A DNA stretch of 64,000 nucleotides from Tragulus kanchil. Its lineage: Eukaryota; Chordata; Mammalia; Artiodactyla; Tragulidae. Position 1 is the first letter of the stretch. Each line of letters starts with the position of its first letter. Shown here one piece after another: positions 23,576 to 37,564 of the stretch. The stretch spans positions 66,240,001-66,304,000 of the forward strand of contig JAIOJX010000002.1 in assembly GCA_022376925.1 (NCBI GenBank). The letters are read 5' to 3'. The translations under genes were made by a program, and so were the position numbers. The notes below the pieces were generated by a model. It was not told where the DNA came from. It worked only from the letters and a program-made list of their open reading frames with translations, and made no database searches.

Positions 23576-25590
23576 CTCCATTTCTTAATTTCTACTTGTA
23601 CTTATCCTAACTTACACATACAGAGCTGAGGTAAAAAAAAAAAAAAAAAAAAAAAAACAACCCTTAACATCTGTGATGCACCTAAAAGAACCAAGTTGCC
23701 CATGTACTGTTTGCTCCATAGGCTCTGAATGCATACGCGTACCCCAGCAAAGACCATAATTGGGCAGGGAAACGTTACTGTCTCTTTAAAAAACATAAAA
23801 ATTCTAATGTGCTTAAAATACACACAGAAACCCAAATGCCTTAATAACCTTAATTACAATTTCCTCCAAGTAGGACATTTATAAGCCTTAAATCCCTTTA
23901 CTGAGTTTTATTGCCAGTAATTAGGTAAAATACACAGAACTGAAAGAGTTTGTGTGCACATGTGTTTGTGTGTATTTAAATTTAATAGAATTAAGAAACA
24001 TTTGTGTCATTGAGTCCCTACTTTTCAATACTGAATGGAAATATTCAAGCAGGAAAGGGAAGAGAGATGGGAAGAATTCAGAAGAGGTGGGAAAGGAATT
24101 TCTAGATGAGTTCAACATCCAAATAAATGTAGTATTTGGATCCTGTTCATATAAGTTATTTGTTTTAATTATTCCCTAAACTTTCCAAAAACATTTAGTG
24201 GGAAAGCTGAAACCAAGATTGGTTTTTCAAACTACAGTGCTACATTTTGCAAGCAGTCCCTTTCAAGTCCTGCTCTGTGACATGCGGTCCTCAAACTCCA
24301 GGCAGTAGCACCCCTTGGAAGGAGAACCTCAGAGCTCTTCCTGCATCTACTGTATCTAAGTCCATTTCAAAAAAGATCCCCCTTGATTCCTACACATGAC
24401 TCTAACACATTCAGATCCAAATTTTGAATGTAGCACCCCCTCCAAAAAAAACAAGTTACAATAAGGAAAATTAATCTCTGTACCTGAAAACACCAAACCT
24501 ACCTTTATACTTCCCTATACATAGATCATAATTAGTTCAAAGGGGAACTTTATTTTTCTACCAGAAAAGCCAGAAGTCACAATTAAAGTAAAATCTTTCC
24601 TTTTTAGTTTTTCCTTCTTAGACTGCAAGTCAAAAATGGGTTCATGTGCAAAAGAAATTACAAGAGTGGAAGATTTAGTTTCCAAGGTTATTAGTTGACC
24701 CTATTCAACCCTCAGGGTGAAAAACTACTAGATTACAAACTACCATCCTAGTTAAATAAAAGCTACATAATCAGAGATCTCTCAAAAAAAAGTGAAAAAG
24801 GAGGTTTAAGAGTCTATTAATATAAAGAATAATTAACAAAGATTAGGAAATATAAAAGTTAAGATTTTCAAGTTTTTATTCATAGAAATTTACAACACTC
24901 ATATTGGAGTTTACCCTAAATGTACAAACCCACACAAATCTGGCACAGATCAGAGTCTAACGGGTCTTGCCACATTGGATCTGACTCGTGTTCCTTCCTG
25001 TCCAGGATTCTGATGATGGCACCAAGGGACATGCTGTGGGATGAAAGGCTGCTCTTTGATGTCAGCCTCAAAGGTTAGGAGTGGACCCAAAACATCCTAG
25101 CTCCCTGTAAGAATCCATTATGAAGCTGTCATCCACAAATTTAGCTAAACCATTTTTGAGGTTATTTATATTTTCTACCCCTGCTCCTCTTAGAGTAATC
25201 AATTCCATAAGCTTGTAACTAGTTGGGTAAGGTGATATTTTCTAGTCCCGCTGCTCAACAAAACTTAGAACAAGGCAGCATTCTTACTATCAGTATTATT
25301 CGTATCATCCATGAAGCAAAAGGAAGATGGCTGTACCTCCTCACAGGACTTGTCTCCATAGATTCCTACCATTTTTTTTTCTTTTCTCCCCAACGGACAG
25401 GCATTTTCAGTTGTGACCATTTTAGACTTCTTTTACCTTCTCCAATTTCATTATAGATCTTTTGAGGGGGGCTATTAGTCTATTACAAGGACTGGGTATA
25501 CTTTAATTTGTTCAGACACAAGAGAATGCTCTCCACATGATTTCAAAATTCGTTTCCTGACAACTTAAGGTCTCACCCAAAATTTTAGAG
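23576..25590. other. Unique AT-rich DNA
   Basis: Contains an A-run of about 26 bases (23632-23657). No gene recognised; open frames here are under 80 codons and without family likeness. 24900-25100 has somewhat higher GC but no exon signature I can defend. Confidence 0.5.
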
Positions 25591-25599
25591 ATGCTGTAA

Positions 25600-25722
25600 C
25601 CCATGGATATGCATATGACTGATCTGGGAACATACATGTATGTGAACAACAAAACTCTGTAAAACCTTTATAATAAGGAATAAAAATAAAAAGAAAAAAA
25701 ATAAAAAAAAAAACTAGGAGCA
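25600..25722 (+). mobile_element. L1 3' end, very short
   Basis: About 80 bases nearly identical to 23430-23510 (CATGGATATGCATATGACTG onward), followed by an A-rich tail. An independent, severely truncated L1 insertion rather than a duplicated segment, because the flanks differ. Confidence 0.8.
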
Positions 25723-26517
25723 AACAAACTAGAAATGTAACTTTGGATTCTCATAATTTGTCTTCTTTGTTTCTTTTTTTTGCTTGTTGGGTTTTCCTGA
25801 TGGAACTGGGGGACTTCTCTCTTCTACTTGTCCACCATTGCAAACATAAATGGATCTGCCTGTTTCTGTCTCTCAGGTAAGCTCTTGAGAAATGATTTAA
25901 TGTGCAAAAATTCCCCTCTTGTATGGCTTGGCTTTCTACTAGCTGGCAGAGATGAGTGTTGGCAGCAAAGAGTAGAACCTATATACCCTTTGAAAATCAT
26001 CAGTTAGGACTACATTGATCATCAATCTTTAAGATACTCAGCTTTATACAGACTTTAAAATTGAGTGCAGTTCTAAACTGAGGTATATTTTTTTCTGTAG
26101 AAATAGTTCCTAAATAAAATTTGACTTTACCACTTTATTATCCAGTTCTACTTTTCTCTGACAACCTCAGAGGAAGAAAAAGACACCAACAATGAAGCCT
26201 ATTGTAACTTTTGAAGGTGAGGGTACAGAGAAGAGAAAGATATCCTTCTCCAAAGGTGGAAGCACATGCTCCTAACTGGAGAAGAACTGGAGAGGAAATT
26301 TAGAGCTAGATACAGTGAGTGCTACTGGAGGGCCTAGCCTGAGTTAGAAATATGGGAGTGAGGAGAAAGTCTTCAGAAAGTATCCAGCTGCAGCCAAAAC
26401 AATCCACTGTGAAAAGGAATAAAGACATTTTCTGACATGTTAAGCCCCCAAAATACATCTCTTGTGTACCTTTTCTCAGTAAGTTCCTGAAGGACATGCT
26501 TTACAAAAACAGGAAAA
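25723..26517. other. Unique DNA
   Basis: No gene or named repeat seen. Confidence 0.45.
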
Positions 26518-26519
26518 AG

Positions 26520-26719
26520 TGAAAGTGTTAGTTGTGTCCACGTCTTTGTGACTGCATGGACTGTAACCTTCCAGGCTCCGCAGTCCATGAAATTCTTGAG
26601 GCAGGAATACTGGAGTGGGCTGCCATTTCCTTCCCAGCGAATCTTCCTGAGCCAGGGATCAAACCCATGTCTCCTACATCGTAGGCAGATTCTTTACCAT
26701 CTGAGCCACCAGGGAAGCC
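26520..26719 (-). mobile_element. Bov-tA SINE, minus strand
   Basis: Begins GTGAAAGTGTTAG, has the GAATACTGGAGTGGGCTGCC core, and ends with the tRNA-like head (GAGCCACCAGGGAAGCC). Its last 38 bases reappear at 27822-27859 as the start of duplicated copy B of pair 9. Confidence 0.9.
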
Positions 26720-28964
26720 ACAAAAATAGTAAGTTAAAAAAGAAGAAATTAAAAGATGGAATCCAAGAAACAGCACATCAAACACAAATGAGAGGCAGAA
26801 GGAATCACCAAGATGATTCTCTGTGAAGCAGTACATACAGCAATCAGTTTCAATTACACTATATCAGAGACTCAAAAGTTTCTTTAAAGGATAAAATTTA
26901 TAAAATAGTTAATATATTCTAACACACTAAGAAGCGATTCAGACCGACTAAAGTTAGAGTTGAATTAAAAATGCATATATAAAGGAAAAACCATCGCTAC
27001 AGAAAACAAGTTGTACAGGAAACAAAATGCAATAAGTATACATGCTATGTGACTCAGCTGTGTTTGTGTGGTTATAAGAACATAGACACTCATCCTTTCA
27101 AAATCATACTATAACTGAATGGGAGGACCAGGAGGAGAAGCAAGCATGTGCATAGTGAAGAAGGAAAGTAATCAAAGTGGGCTGAATCCTTACCTCCCAT
27201 AGTGGACATTCAGTAGATAATGCCCCAACTAAAAAGTACAACAGGAGCAATCAGAGCATGTTGTGAACAGTTAGGATCCAAAGATTTCAGAAGCACTGAA
27301 AGTAGTCAGGGGAGAGTTAGCAGGAGGGGGCTGAGACAAGCTCAGTAGTTTCTTGTACGTTAACTACCTTGGTAGAACTATTTGACTCTAAATCATGTAT
27401 GTTTAAGTTTGGTAAAGACACAAGATGTGGTATTTCCCTGTGATATTAGTAATGAGTCATTTATCTATGCACAGGAAATTTTTTTAATTTATACAATTAG
27501 AAGAAATTACAAACTAAAAATTTAATTACATGGCACTTATAAAGTCAAAAAGAAATAAATATATAGCTGAATGTTAATATTTTGTGGGCTGTCAGCAGTT
27601 AATACCACAATATTCGAATTCCCAGATTTGTTCTAACTGCTAGCAATTAAACTGACAAAAAGACTTTAGAATCTTAAGTCTCATTGTACAGTATCTTCAT
27701 TCAGCAATTGAACAATTTATTTGATGTAGAGAAAATATTTGCCATAAGGTTTTTATTTAATTATGGGTAAATTATGCCCTTAATTCACATTTATTATTTC
27801 CCTACTAAAAGAGAACTCCACTAGGCAGATTCTTTACCATCTGAGCCACCAGGGAAGCCACAAAAATAGTAAGTTAAAAAAGAAGAAATTAAAAGATGGA
27901 ATCCAAGAAACAGCACATCAAACACAAATGAGAGGCAGAAGGAATCACCAAGATGATTCTCTGTGAAGCAGTACATACAGCAATCAGTTTCAATTACACT
28001 ATATCAGAGACTCAAAAGTTTCTTTAAAGGATAAAATTTATAAAATAGTTAATATATTCTAACACACTAAGAAGCGATTCAGACCGACTAAAGTTAGAGT
28101 TGAATTAAAAATGCATATATAAAGGAAAAACCATCGCTACAGAAAACAAGTTGTACAGGAAACAAAATGCAATAAGTATACATGCTATGTGACTCAGCTG
28201 TGTTTGTGTGGTTATAAGAACATAGACACTCATCCTTTCAAAATCATACTATAACTGAATGGGAGGACCAGGAGGAGAAGCAAGCATGTGCATAGTGAAG
28301 AAGGAAAGTAATCAAAGTGGGCTGAATCCTTACCTCCCATAGTGGACATTCAGTAGATAATGCCCCCAACTAAAAAGTACAACAGGAGCAATCAGAGCAT
28401 GTTGTGAACAGTTAGGATCCAAAGATTTCAGAAGCACTGAAAGTAGTCAGGGGAGAGTTAGCAGGAGGGGACTGAGACAAGCACAGTAGTTTCTTGTACG
28501 TTAACTACCTTGGTAGAACTATTTGACTCTAAATCATGTATGTTTAAGTTTGGTAAAGACACAAGATGTGGTATTTCCCTGTGATATTAGTAATGAGTCA
28601 TTTATCTATGCACAGGAAATTTTTTTAATTTATACAATTAGAAGAAATTACAAACTAAAAATTTAATTACATGGCACTTATAAAGTCAAAAAGAAATAAA
28701 TATATAGCTGAATGTTAATATTTTGTGGGCTGTCAGCAGTTAATACCACAATATTCGAATTCCCAGATTTGTTCTAACTGCTAGCAATTAAACTGACAAA
28801 AAGACTTTAGAATCTTAAGTCTCATTGTACAGTATCTTCATTCAGCAATTGAACAATTTATTTGATGTAGAGAAAAATATTTGCCATAAGGTTTTTATTT
28901 AATTATGGGTAAATTATGCCCTTAATTCACATTTATTATTTCCCTACTAAAAGAGAACTCCACT
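26682..28964 (+). repeat. Adjacent direct duplication 9 (offset about 1,140 bp)
   Basis: Copy A is 26682-27821 and copy B is 27822-28964. The join is clean. Differences are mainly single-base length changes in homopolymers plus two substitutions near 27330/28475. Copy B begins with the last 38 bases of a Bov-tA element that is whole only in front of copy A. Confidence 0.95.
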
Positions 28965-29534
28965 TAAATCTTGGCAGAAGGCAAGTCTCAAGATGAACAC
29001 GCAGTTCATCTCATTCATTCTATGATGAACAATTTGTTGAGGGGGGTGGAGAGGACTCTTATTTTACTCAGAGGGAAATGAGGGAATGAATTTGAGTTAT
29101 TTTGATGTGTTCTTTTATAAAATATTGAGTTTACAAGGAAAGAATGCCTGTCCTAATGACACACGACATTTATAATAAATCCTTCTCACACTGTGGTATA
29201 TTAACCAATATTTCCCAAAACTCCCTTAGGTCAACACAAGAGACCTCAAACAGCCATCCAGATTAACTAAGACCACATCAAGTAAAACCAGGCCACACAG
29301 GAGTAGTTTCCTACATAAGAGACAAAACAATACATGTATGATTTCTATAGTTTCTCAAGCTGTTCCAGTGTTGGCTAAAACTTACATCTTTCCAGACTTA
29401 GCAAAAATACAGACATTATCCAGGCCTGAGGAGTTTCATATTCAGTAAGAATTAAGTCTCTTTGTTCCTTTTTGCCAAGATGTCTCAAAGTCTTAAATAG
29501 AAATGGAAAGGGGGTACAGATGTGATAGAAAATT
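28965..29534. other. Unique DNA
   Basis: No feature recognised. Confidence 0.45.
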
Positions 29535-31848
29535 CAGATAAAGCATTAAAAATAAATAAATGCATCACCAAATGTGAAGGTTTTTTCCTGTAAAACATGA
29601 AGAATCTCAAATTGCCAGGGGTCTGAATTTCATGCCTTTATGATGTTTTAGTGAATTTGGCTTTCAAATTAACAATTCATTCTTTAAGAAAATAAGCTTT
29701 ATGTCAGCCCAAGAATCACACATATGTCATTGCATATACGTTGTGAAATAGTTTTGAAAACTGACATATGCTGGTAGAGTTAAGTATAGCCAATACAGCA
29801 TAAATTATAAATATAAATATGAGAGGTATATATAAAAGCAAACTTGATAGAAGATTATTTTATTCCTGTTCTATGGAACTCATAGTCTCTAATATTTGCA
29901 AGCCTACCAAAATGAATTCAATTGGAAATGCTACAATGAACTACCCAACATTGACTTTTCATTTAAAAAAAAAAAAAAAGTACAACTCATACAAGCCTTT
30001 CCCTTTTATAACTTTATTGCATTTTCTGCAAAGGTGACCCACGCTCCATGGTAGCCTTTCCTTTTTGTGGGCTTCCCTCAGCCTTTGGGCCTGAGCCACA
30101 TATTAGTAATACATTTACATGCACTTTTAACAATCCTTAGAAGATTTTTTGTTTTTCTGGGATTTGTTTTTCACTTTTCATTCAAATCAAGCTGGGTGAG
30201 AAAAACCATAATCACTGCTTTTCTTTTTTGTTGTTATTCTCTGTGATAATAATTAGTCTTACTAAGAGCTAATGCTCCTGTTGACTGAGCCTGTTAAAAA
30301 TATTCCAGCCACATTTTCCTTGCAAATATACTAATATTCAACTGGTAGAGGACATTTTTCTCAAAAGGCTCTTGAAAAGAATGAACTTCGTGCTTTCTGT
30401 TTACTACTGGCAATAGGAGGATGAACAGATAAGTCATCACATGTCAGACAGCACTAGTCAGTTGTCTACTGTTGTTTTATGATCCCACTTCTCTTTAGGG
30501 AGGCAATATGCTTGGCAAAAAAGTTTACTTCCCAGACCTTCTGGTAGTGAGGAGGCATTCGTTACATGGCAGTCTATACATGCATACTACGTCATTTTAG
30601 TTGTGTCTGACTGTTTGCAACCCTATGGACTGTAGCCTTTTTTCCCCAGGTTCCTTCACAACCCAGGAGTCTTTTAAGATAAAGCATTAAAAATAAATAA
30701 ATGCATCACCAAATGTGAAGGTTTTTTCCTGTAAAACATGAAGAATCTCAAATTGCCAGGGGTCTGAATTTCATGCCTTTATGATGTTTTAGTGAATTTG
30801 GCTTTCAAATTAACAATTCATTCTTTAAGAAAATAAGCTTTATGTCAGCCCAAGAATCACACATATGTCATTGCATATACGTTGTGAAATAGTTTTGAAA
30901 ACTGACATATGCTGGTAGAGTTAAGTATAGCCAATACAGCATAAATTATAAATATAAATATGAGAGGTATATATAAAAGCAAACTTGATAGAAGATTATT
31001 TTATTCCTGTTCTATGGAACTCATAGTCTCTAATATTTGCAAGCCTACCAAAATGAATTCAATTGGAAATGCTACAATGAACTACCCAACATTGACTTTT
31101 CATTTAAAAAAAAAAAAAAAGTACAACTCATACAAGCCTTTCCCTTTTATAACTTTATTGCATTTTCTGCAAAGGTGACCCACGCTCCATGGTAGCCTTT
31201 CCTTTTTGTGGGCTTCCCTCAGCCTTTGGGCCTGAGCCACATATTAGTAATACATTTACATGCACTTTTAACAATCCTTAGAAGATTTTTTGTTTTTCTG
31301 GGATTTGTTTTTCACTTTTCATTCAAATCAAGCTGGGTGAGAAAAACCATAATCACTGCTTTTCTTTTTTGTTGTTATTCTCTGTGATAATAATTAGTCT
31401 TACTAAGAGCTAATGCTCCTGTTGACTGAGCCTGTTAAAAATATTCCAGCCACATTTTCCTTGCAAATATACTAATATTCAACTGGTAGAGGACATTTTT
31501 CTCAAAAGGCTCTTGAAAAGAATGAACTTCGTGCTTTCTGTTTACTACTGGCAATAGGAGGATGAACAGATAAGTCATCACATGTCAGACAGCACTAGTC
31601 AGTTGTCTACTGTTGTTTTATGATCCCACTTCTCTTTAGGGAGGCAATATGCTTGGCAAAAAAGTTTACTTCCCAGACCTTCTGGTAGTGAGGAGGCATT
31701 CGTTACATGGCAGTCTATACATGCATACTACGTCATTTTAGTTGTGTCTGACTGTTTGCAACCCTATGGACTGTAGCCTGCCAGGCAAGAAAATTGGAGT
31801 AGGTGGCCATTTCCTCCTCCAGAGGGTTCCTTCACAACCCAGGAGTCT
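29535..31848 (+). repeat. Adjacent direct duplication 10 (offset about 1,141 bp)
   Basis: Copy A is 29535-30672 and copy B is 30676-31848. The Bov-tA near the end of copy A has lost about 50 bases and gained a T/C-rich stretch at 30639-30650. The same part in copy B is continuous. This again puts the damage at the end of copy A, next to the join. Confidence 0.95.
30594..30672 (-). mobile_element. Bov-tA SINE, collapsed duplicate
   Basis: The same insertion as 31737-31904, but with its middle replaced by a T/C run just before the join of duplication 10. It retains only the start and a short later phrase. Confidence 0.8.
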
Positions 31849-31904
31849 ATTCCTTCTGTCTCCAGCATTGTCTGTCAGGTTCTTTACCACCAGCACCACC
31901 TCTA
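31737..31904 (-). mobile_element. Bov-tA SINE, minus strand
   Basis: TTGTGTCTGACTGTTTGCAA start, GGAGTAGGTGGCCATTTCCTC core, degenerate tRNA-like head near 31890. Diverged and old. Confidence 0.85.
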
Positions 31905-33081
31905 GGAAGGGACAAAGGTATAAGCCAGTTGAATCTGACTTTTAATAAGATACCAACAGCTTTTTCCAGAAGCCCTATCCAGGAAACTTTTGCTTGTATC
32001 TCAGAGACCACAGTCTTCACACATACTAGAGTCCCATTCCCTCACCAAAATCAGTTACCAACTTCTAATCTTCAGTTTCTAGTAGCTCCTTTACTCCAAT
32101 TCCTCCTATGCATGTCTATTACTGTATTTCTCACTGCAGAACTTGGTCCATTTCACCAGCCTAGACACTTCCTTGCTTCCAATTCTCACCTTCTAATTCC
32201 TTCTCCATGAAACTGTCAAAGGGACTTAAAAATTAAATGAAACCCCCATAATTCCCCATTTAAAAATCCACTGTGGTCTCCACTACCTCCTGAACCAAGC
32301 CCAGTCCCATCTCTGTACAATGCCTCAACTCTCCACAAAAGGCCAGTCCCAAACTCTCAAGTTTCCGTTTCCACTCTTCACCATCCATTCCAAGCATACT
32401 TTCACCCCCGCCACCTGCCCTTGTTTTTCTAGCTATTCTATATTCATTATTCAAGTCTCATATCAGGCTCTACTTGATTCATTCATTTATCCAAATATTT
32501 ATGATTATTCCCTATGTCACACCATAGGGACACAATGATAAGTAAAATAATTTACCATTTCCCAACTTGAAAAGGAACCTGCAACCCCTTTCAGGAAGCT
32601 GACTTTAAATATCTGAACCACTTTTTAAGGGTTTAAGGGCCATTACAATTTGCCCTCAGACATGCTGGGTTTCTACTACTATGTTTGTCACATTATGACA
32701 CAAAATTACCCAGCTATCCATATGTCTTTCCCAGTAGAGACTAAGCTCTTCAAAGGCAGTGTCACCTCCTGTACATTTTGACATACTCAGAGGCCATCTT
32801 AGTCCTTTGCATCTAGCATAGATACTTTGACACAGAAATTTATTGCTAAAATGCAGTGCCTTTCAACTAACATGATTCAGTGCATACTCCTTTTACTCAG
32901 CTTGTTAGAAAATAAATAAGACTTCTGATCTCCAGAAGCTACCATCTAATTAATTTAACAAGATATATATGCATGATATGCCAAATTCAGTGCAACACTA
33001 AATAATGAGAAAAATCTCTAAGGTTTGGTGGTTTATAGTCATGGTTTATAGTCTGTAATAGTGGTTTATAGGTCATGGATT
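31905..33081. other. Unique DNA, possibly with ancient repeat remnants
   Basis: Pyrimidine-rich stretches at 32160-32420 and an ATTCATTCATTTATCCAAAT phrase at 32479 resemble old mammalian interspersed repeats. I cannot assign a family. No gene recognised. Confidence 0.4.
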
Positions 33082-35382
33082 TGAAAAACACATCAATTGT
33101 ATCTCTTGGCGAAACAAACTGCTAATAAATTTACTAAGACAGTTTGACTCACTGATACATAAATAACTTCCCCCCTCAACTGGCTGCCATCACACTTTCC
33201 AGCTGGGTAACAATTTCGTAGGTATGATGAACAGATTCCATAGATGAAAGCAAAATGCAATTATGGCAGTTCTTGAGTTTTTAAGACCTGGTCCTTTTTA
33301 TTCTAAAAATTCAATAACAGAAAGTCAAAGCCTTTCCTCTGCTACACACATACACACACAGGCAGTCAAACTCTAGCTCCCCAACACCTTGGGGTACACA
33401 AGGGCTAACTACATTAACTCCTCCATGTGCTACAGAGGAAAAGGGCCTGTCTTCCACTTGAAGGATGAGCTTTCAGCCCTCTACTTAGGCTGGCCTTGAC
33501 AATCTCATTTCTGATGGGCTCAGGAGGGAAGAATGCTGAGGTCACCTTTGTCAACAGGAAACTTCGTCAACAGCCCCTTCATCAGGGAGGAGCTCATACC
33601 CATAGCAACTTCCCTAGGTTTGGGGAGTTCCTTTACAAATCTCACCACACCTTCTCGCTGACACCGTGCTCACAGTGTACGTCCTCCATACAAGCTTCCG
33701 CTGGCCGCCTGACAACCATGCAACAAAGGTCCCATCAAGACCATAATCTCGGTCTCATTCACTCTTATCAAACATGCAGGCTCCATCTTTAGTGTTTCCA
33801 CTCCCCAGTCCCCTTTCTCCTCAGAGAGAGACAGCGACACCTATGTTCCAACAGTGGAAGGAAAGGCCATTCTTGCCTTTCTGATAGGAGCGACAAAATT
33901 TAGAAACAATTTTCTAAAAGTCCCACTCTTGCCTTCGGGGCAAAACTCACTGCTCCTTTACCCTGAAGCTCCCAAGCTTTAAGAGTTTATATGCATGAGG
34001 GTACAAACCTATAGAAAATATCAGTAATTGATGTAAAATAATAATTGTATATAGAAAGGGTAATGAATGGGAACATGAGAGACAAGCTTTTTTGTTTTGT
34101 TTTCTTTCTTCATTTTCTTTTTTCCTTAGCAATAATGATGTATCTGTATACAAGATGCATAACTAAAATGAGGAAGAAAGGAGACAAAAAGGAAGAGAGG
34201 AAATGAAGGTGATAGATTGATTGCTTCCTTTGAAAAACACATCAATTGTATCTCTTGGCGAAACAAACTGCTAATAAATTTACTAAGACAGTTTGACTCA
34301 CTGATACATAAATAACTTCCCCCCTCAACTGGCTGCCATCACACTTTCCAGCTGGGTAACAATTTCGTAGGTATGATGAACAGATTCCATAGATGAAAGC
34401 AAAATGCAATTATGGCAGTTCTTGAGTTTTTAAGACCTGGTCCTTTTTATTCTAAAAATTCAATAACAGAAAGTCAAAGCCTTTCCTCTGCTACACACAT
34501 ACACACACAGGCAGTCAAACTCTAGCTCCCCAACACCTTGGGGTACACAAGGGCTAACTACATTAACTCCTCCATGTGCTACAGAGGAAAAGGGCCTGTC
34601 TTCCACTTGAAGGATGAGCTTTCAGCCCTCTACTTAGGCTGGCCTTGACAATCTCATTTCTGATGGGCTCAGGAGGGAAGAATGCTGAGGTCACCTTTGT
34701 CAACAGGAAACTTCGTCAACAGCCCCTTCATCAGGGAGGAGCTCATACCCATAGCAACTTCCCTAGGTTTGGGGAGTTCCTTTACAAATCTCACCACACC
34801 TTCTCGCTGACACCGTGCTCACAGTGTACGTCCTCCATACAAGCTTCCGCTGGCCGCCTGACAACCATGCAACAAAGGTCCCATCAAGACCATAATCTCG
34901 GTCTCATTCACTCTTATCAAACATGCAGGCTCCATCTTTAGTGTTTCCACTCCCCAGTCCCCTTTCTCCTCAGAGAGAGACAGCGACACCTATGTTCCAA
35001 CAGTGGAAGGAAAGGCCATTCTTGCCTTTCTGATAGGAGCGACAAAATTTAGAAACAATTTTCTAAAAGTCCCACTCTTGCCTTCGGGGCAAAACTCACT
35101 GCTCCTTTACCCTGAAGCTCCCAAGCTTTAAGAGTTTATATGCATGAGGGTACAAACCTATAGAAAATATCAGTAATTGATGTAAAATAATAATTGTATA
35201 TAGAAAGGGTAATGAATGGGAACATGAGAGACAAGCTTTTTTGTTTTGTTTTCTTTCTTCATTTTCTTTTTTCCTTAGCAATAATGATGTATCTGTATAC
35301 AAGATGCATAACTAAAATGAGGAAGAAAGGAGACAAAAAGGAAGAGAGGAAATGAAGGTGATAGATTGATTGCTTCCTTTGA
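33082..35382 (+). repeat. Adjacent direct duplication 11 (offset 1,149 bp)
   Basis: Copy A is 33082-34230 and copy B is 34231-35382. They are base-identical as far as I can compare. The join is clean, with a short shared TTTGA at the edge. Unique DNA only; the 98-codon frame at 33496 and 34645 shows no family likeness. Confidence 0.95.
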
Positions 35383-37097
35383 ATTAAATGACTCAATGAT
35401 CAAATTTTCAAGTTAAACTCCCTTTGTGTTCATATTACTGTTGATTAATTTACTCTTCAGAAATACTGAGAACAACTCTTCTTCTTGGTTCCTGCAGACG
35501 AATAAAATTACATCACTTTAATCAAATACAACAAATTCAGAATTCAGAAAAACATCATAGACTTGACCATCCCTGAGGAGCATACCACATTATCCCCGGA
35601 GCCCGTTCAAACATGAAGCTTACAAAGCACCAGCTTCTGGTTAAAGTCAATCAACTCAGAAACAACAGAGCCTTTGTCAAGGAAACCCGAGTTTGAGTGC
35701 ATGAGACTCACATAAAACACAACACATGGCATCTGAACTAAAATGATATGCTTTGATTTTAGATTAGACGTTCAGAAACCAGCAGAATGTGAACACTTAA
35801 GAGAAAGGATGTACAAATAAAATTAAGACTGGCTTCCTCTTAGGTGGTGACAGTTGAACAGGAACATGGCAGTAGTAAAAGGGCTACAGAGCAGCCCTAT
35901 AAACACCCTGACTTGTAAATAAATCCACAATACAGAGAGTTCTACCTAATAGGACATTGTATTACAGTCACAGAAAACAGATATCTGATAACCAAGTGTT
36001 TAGAAAGTACATTGTCTGGTTAGAAAACCAGTCACTCAAAGGAAAGCCCCCAGAGAGACAGCGACACCTATGTTCCAACAGTGGAAGGAAAGGCCATTCT
36101 TGCCTTTCTGATAGGAGCGACAAAATTTAGAAACAATTTTCTAAAAGTCCCACTCTTGCCTTCGGGGCAAAACTCACTGCTCCTTTACCCTGAAGCTCCC
36201 AAGCTTTAAGAGTTTATATGCATGAGGGTACAAACCTATAGAAAATATCAGTAATTGATGTAAAATAATAATTGTATATAGAAAGGGTAATGAATGGGAA
36301 CATGAGAGACAAGCTTTTTTGTTTTGTTTTCTTTCTTCATTTTCTTTTTTCCTTAGCAATAATGATGTATCTGTATACAAGATGCATAACTAAAATGAGG
36401 AAGAAAGGAGACAAAAAGGAAGAGAGGAAATGAAGGTGATAGATTGATTGCTTCCTTTGAATTAAATGACTCAATGATCAAATTTTCAAGTTAAACTCCC
36501 TTTGTGTTCATATTACTGTTGATTAATTTACTCTTCAGAAATACTGAGAACAACTCTTCTTCTTGGTTCCTGCAGACGAATAAAATTACATCACTTTAAT
36601 CAAATACAACAAATTCAGAATTCAGAAAAACATCATAGACTTGACCATCCCTGAGGAGCATACCACATTATCCCCGGAGCCCGTTCAAACATGAAGCTTA
36701 CAAAGCACCAGCTTCTGGTTAAAGTCAATCAACTCAGAAACAACAGAGCCTTTGTCAAGGAAACCCGAGTTTGAGTGCATGAGACTCACATAAAACACAA
36801 CACATGGCATCTGAACTAAAATGATATGCTTTGATTTTAGATTAGACGTTCAGAAACCAGCAGAATGTGAACACTTAAGAGAAAGGATGTACAAATAAAA
36901 TTAAGACTGGCTTCCTCTTAGGTGGTGACAGTTGAACAGGAACATGGCAGTAGTAAAAGGGCTACAGAGCAGCCCTATAAACACCCTGACTTGTAAATAA
37001 ATCCACAATACAGAGAGTTCTACCTAATAGGACATTGTATTACAGTCACAGAAAACAGATATCTGATAACCAAGTGTTTAGAAAGTACATTGTCTGG
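34974..37097 (+). repeat. Adjacent direct duplication 12 (offset 1,078 bp)
   Basis: Copy A is 34974-36019 and copy B is 36052-37097. An unmatched 32-base linker (36020-36051) lies between them. The start of copy A lies within copy B of pair 11, so the stretch starting at 33825 is present three times (33825, 34974, 36052). Confidence 0.95.
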
Positions 37098-37564
37098 GAG
37101 ACTACTGATAATAAAAGAACAACTATTAATTCGGAAAAGAACATGGCCCTGCTTGTGGTCTTCAAGGCCTGTATCCTGTACAGGGAGGAGGAAGTGGTGG
37201 ATGGAAGGAGTTATGCAGAGCTGTGTCTCAATTACGGTTATAAAACCAGTTCCCCAAATTCTTTTAGAACCTCTCGTTAGAAGCTACTCAGATTACCTAA
37301 GATAATAAAAAAGCCAGGAAGCATAAGGGCTCTTTTGACCGCACATTAAACATGAATTAGATTACTGAAATTTCATGGAGAGTAGTCCCAATATGGTGTG
37401 TTTCTGTGTTTAAAAGTAGGAGAATGTAACAATTTGGTATACTGAAGATGCTTCCAAAGGAAGAAAAACAAGTTAACACACACTTAACTCCAAAATTCTG
37501 TTCATCACAGATAATTTAGGCAAGACCTGAATTAAACTCCTTCATTGAAATAAATATTATATTA

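Noticed and set aside
24900..25100. Possible exon of a host gene
   Set aside because: Slightly higher GC, but no convincing open frame with splice sites and no protein family likeness.
33496..33792. 98-codon open frame, present again at 34645
   Set aside because: No recognisable domain. The second copy comes from the duplication, and there is no splice or promoter context. Conservation between false duplicates is not evidence of coding.
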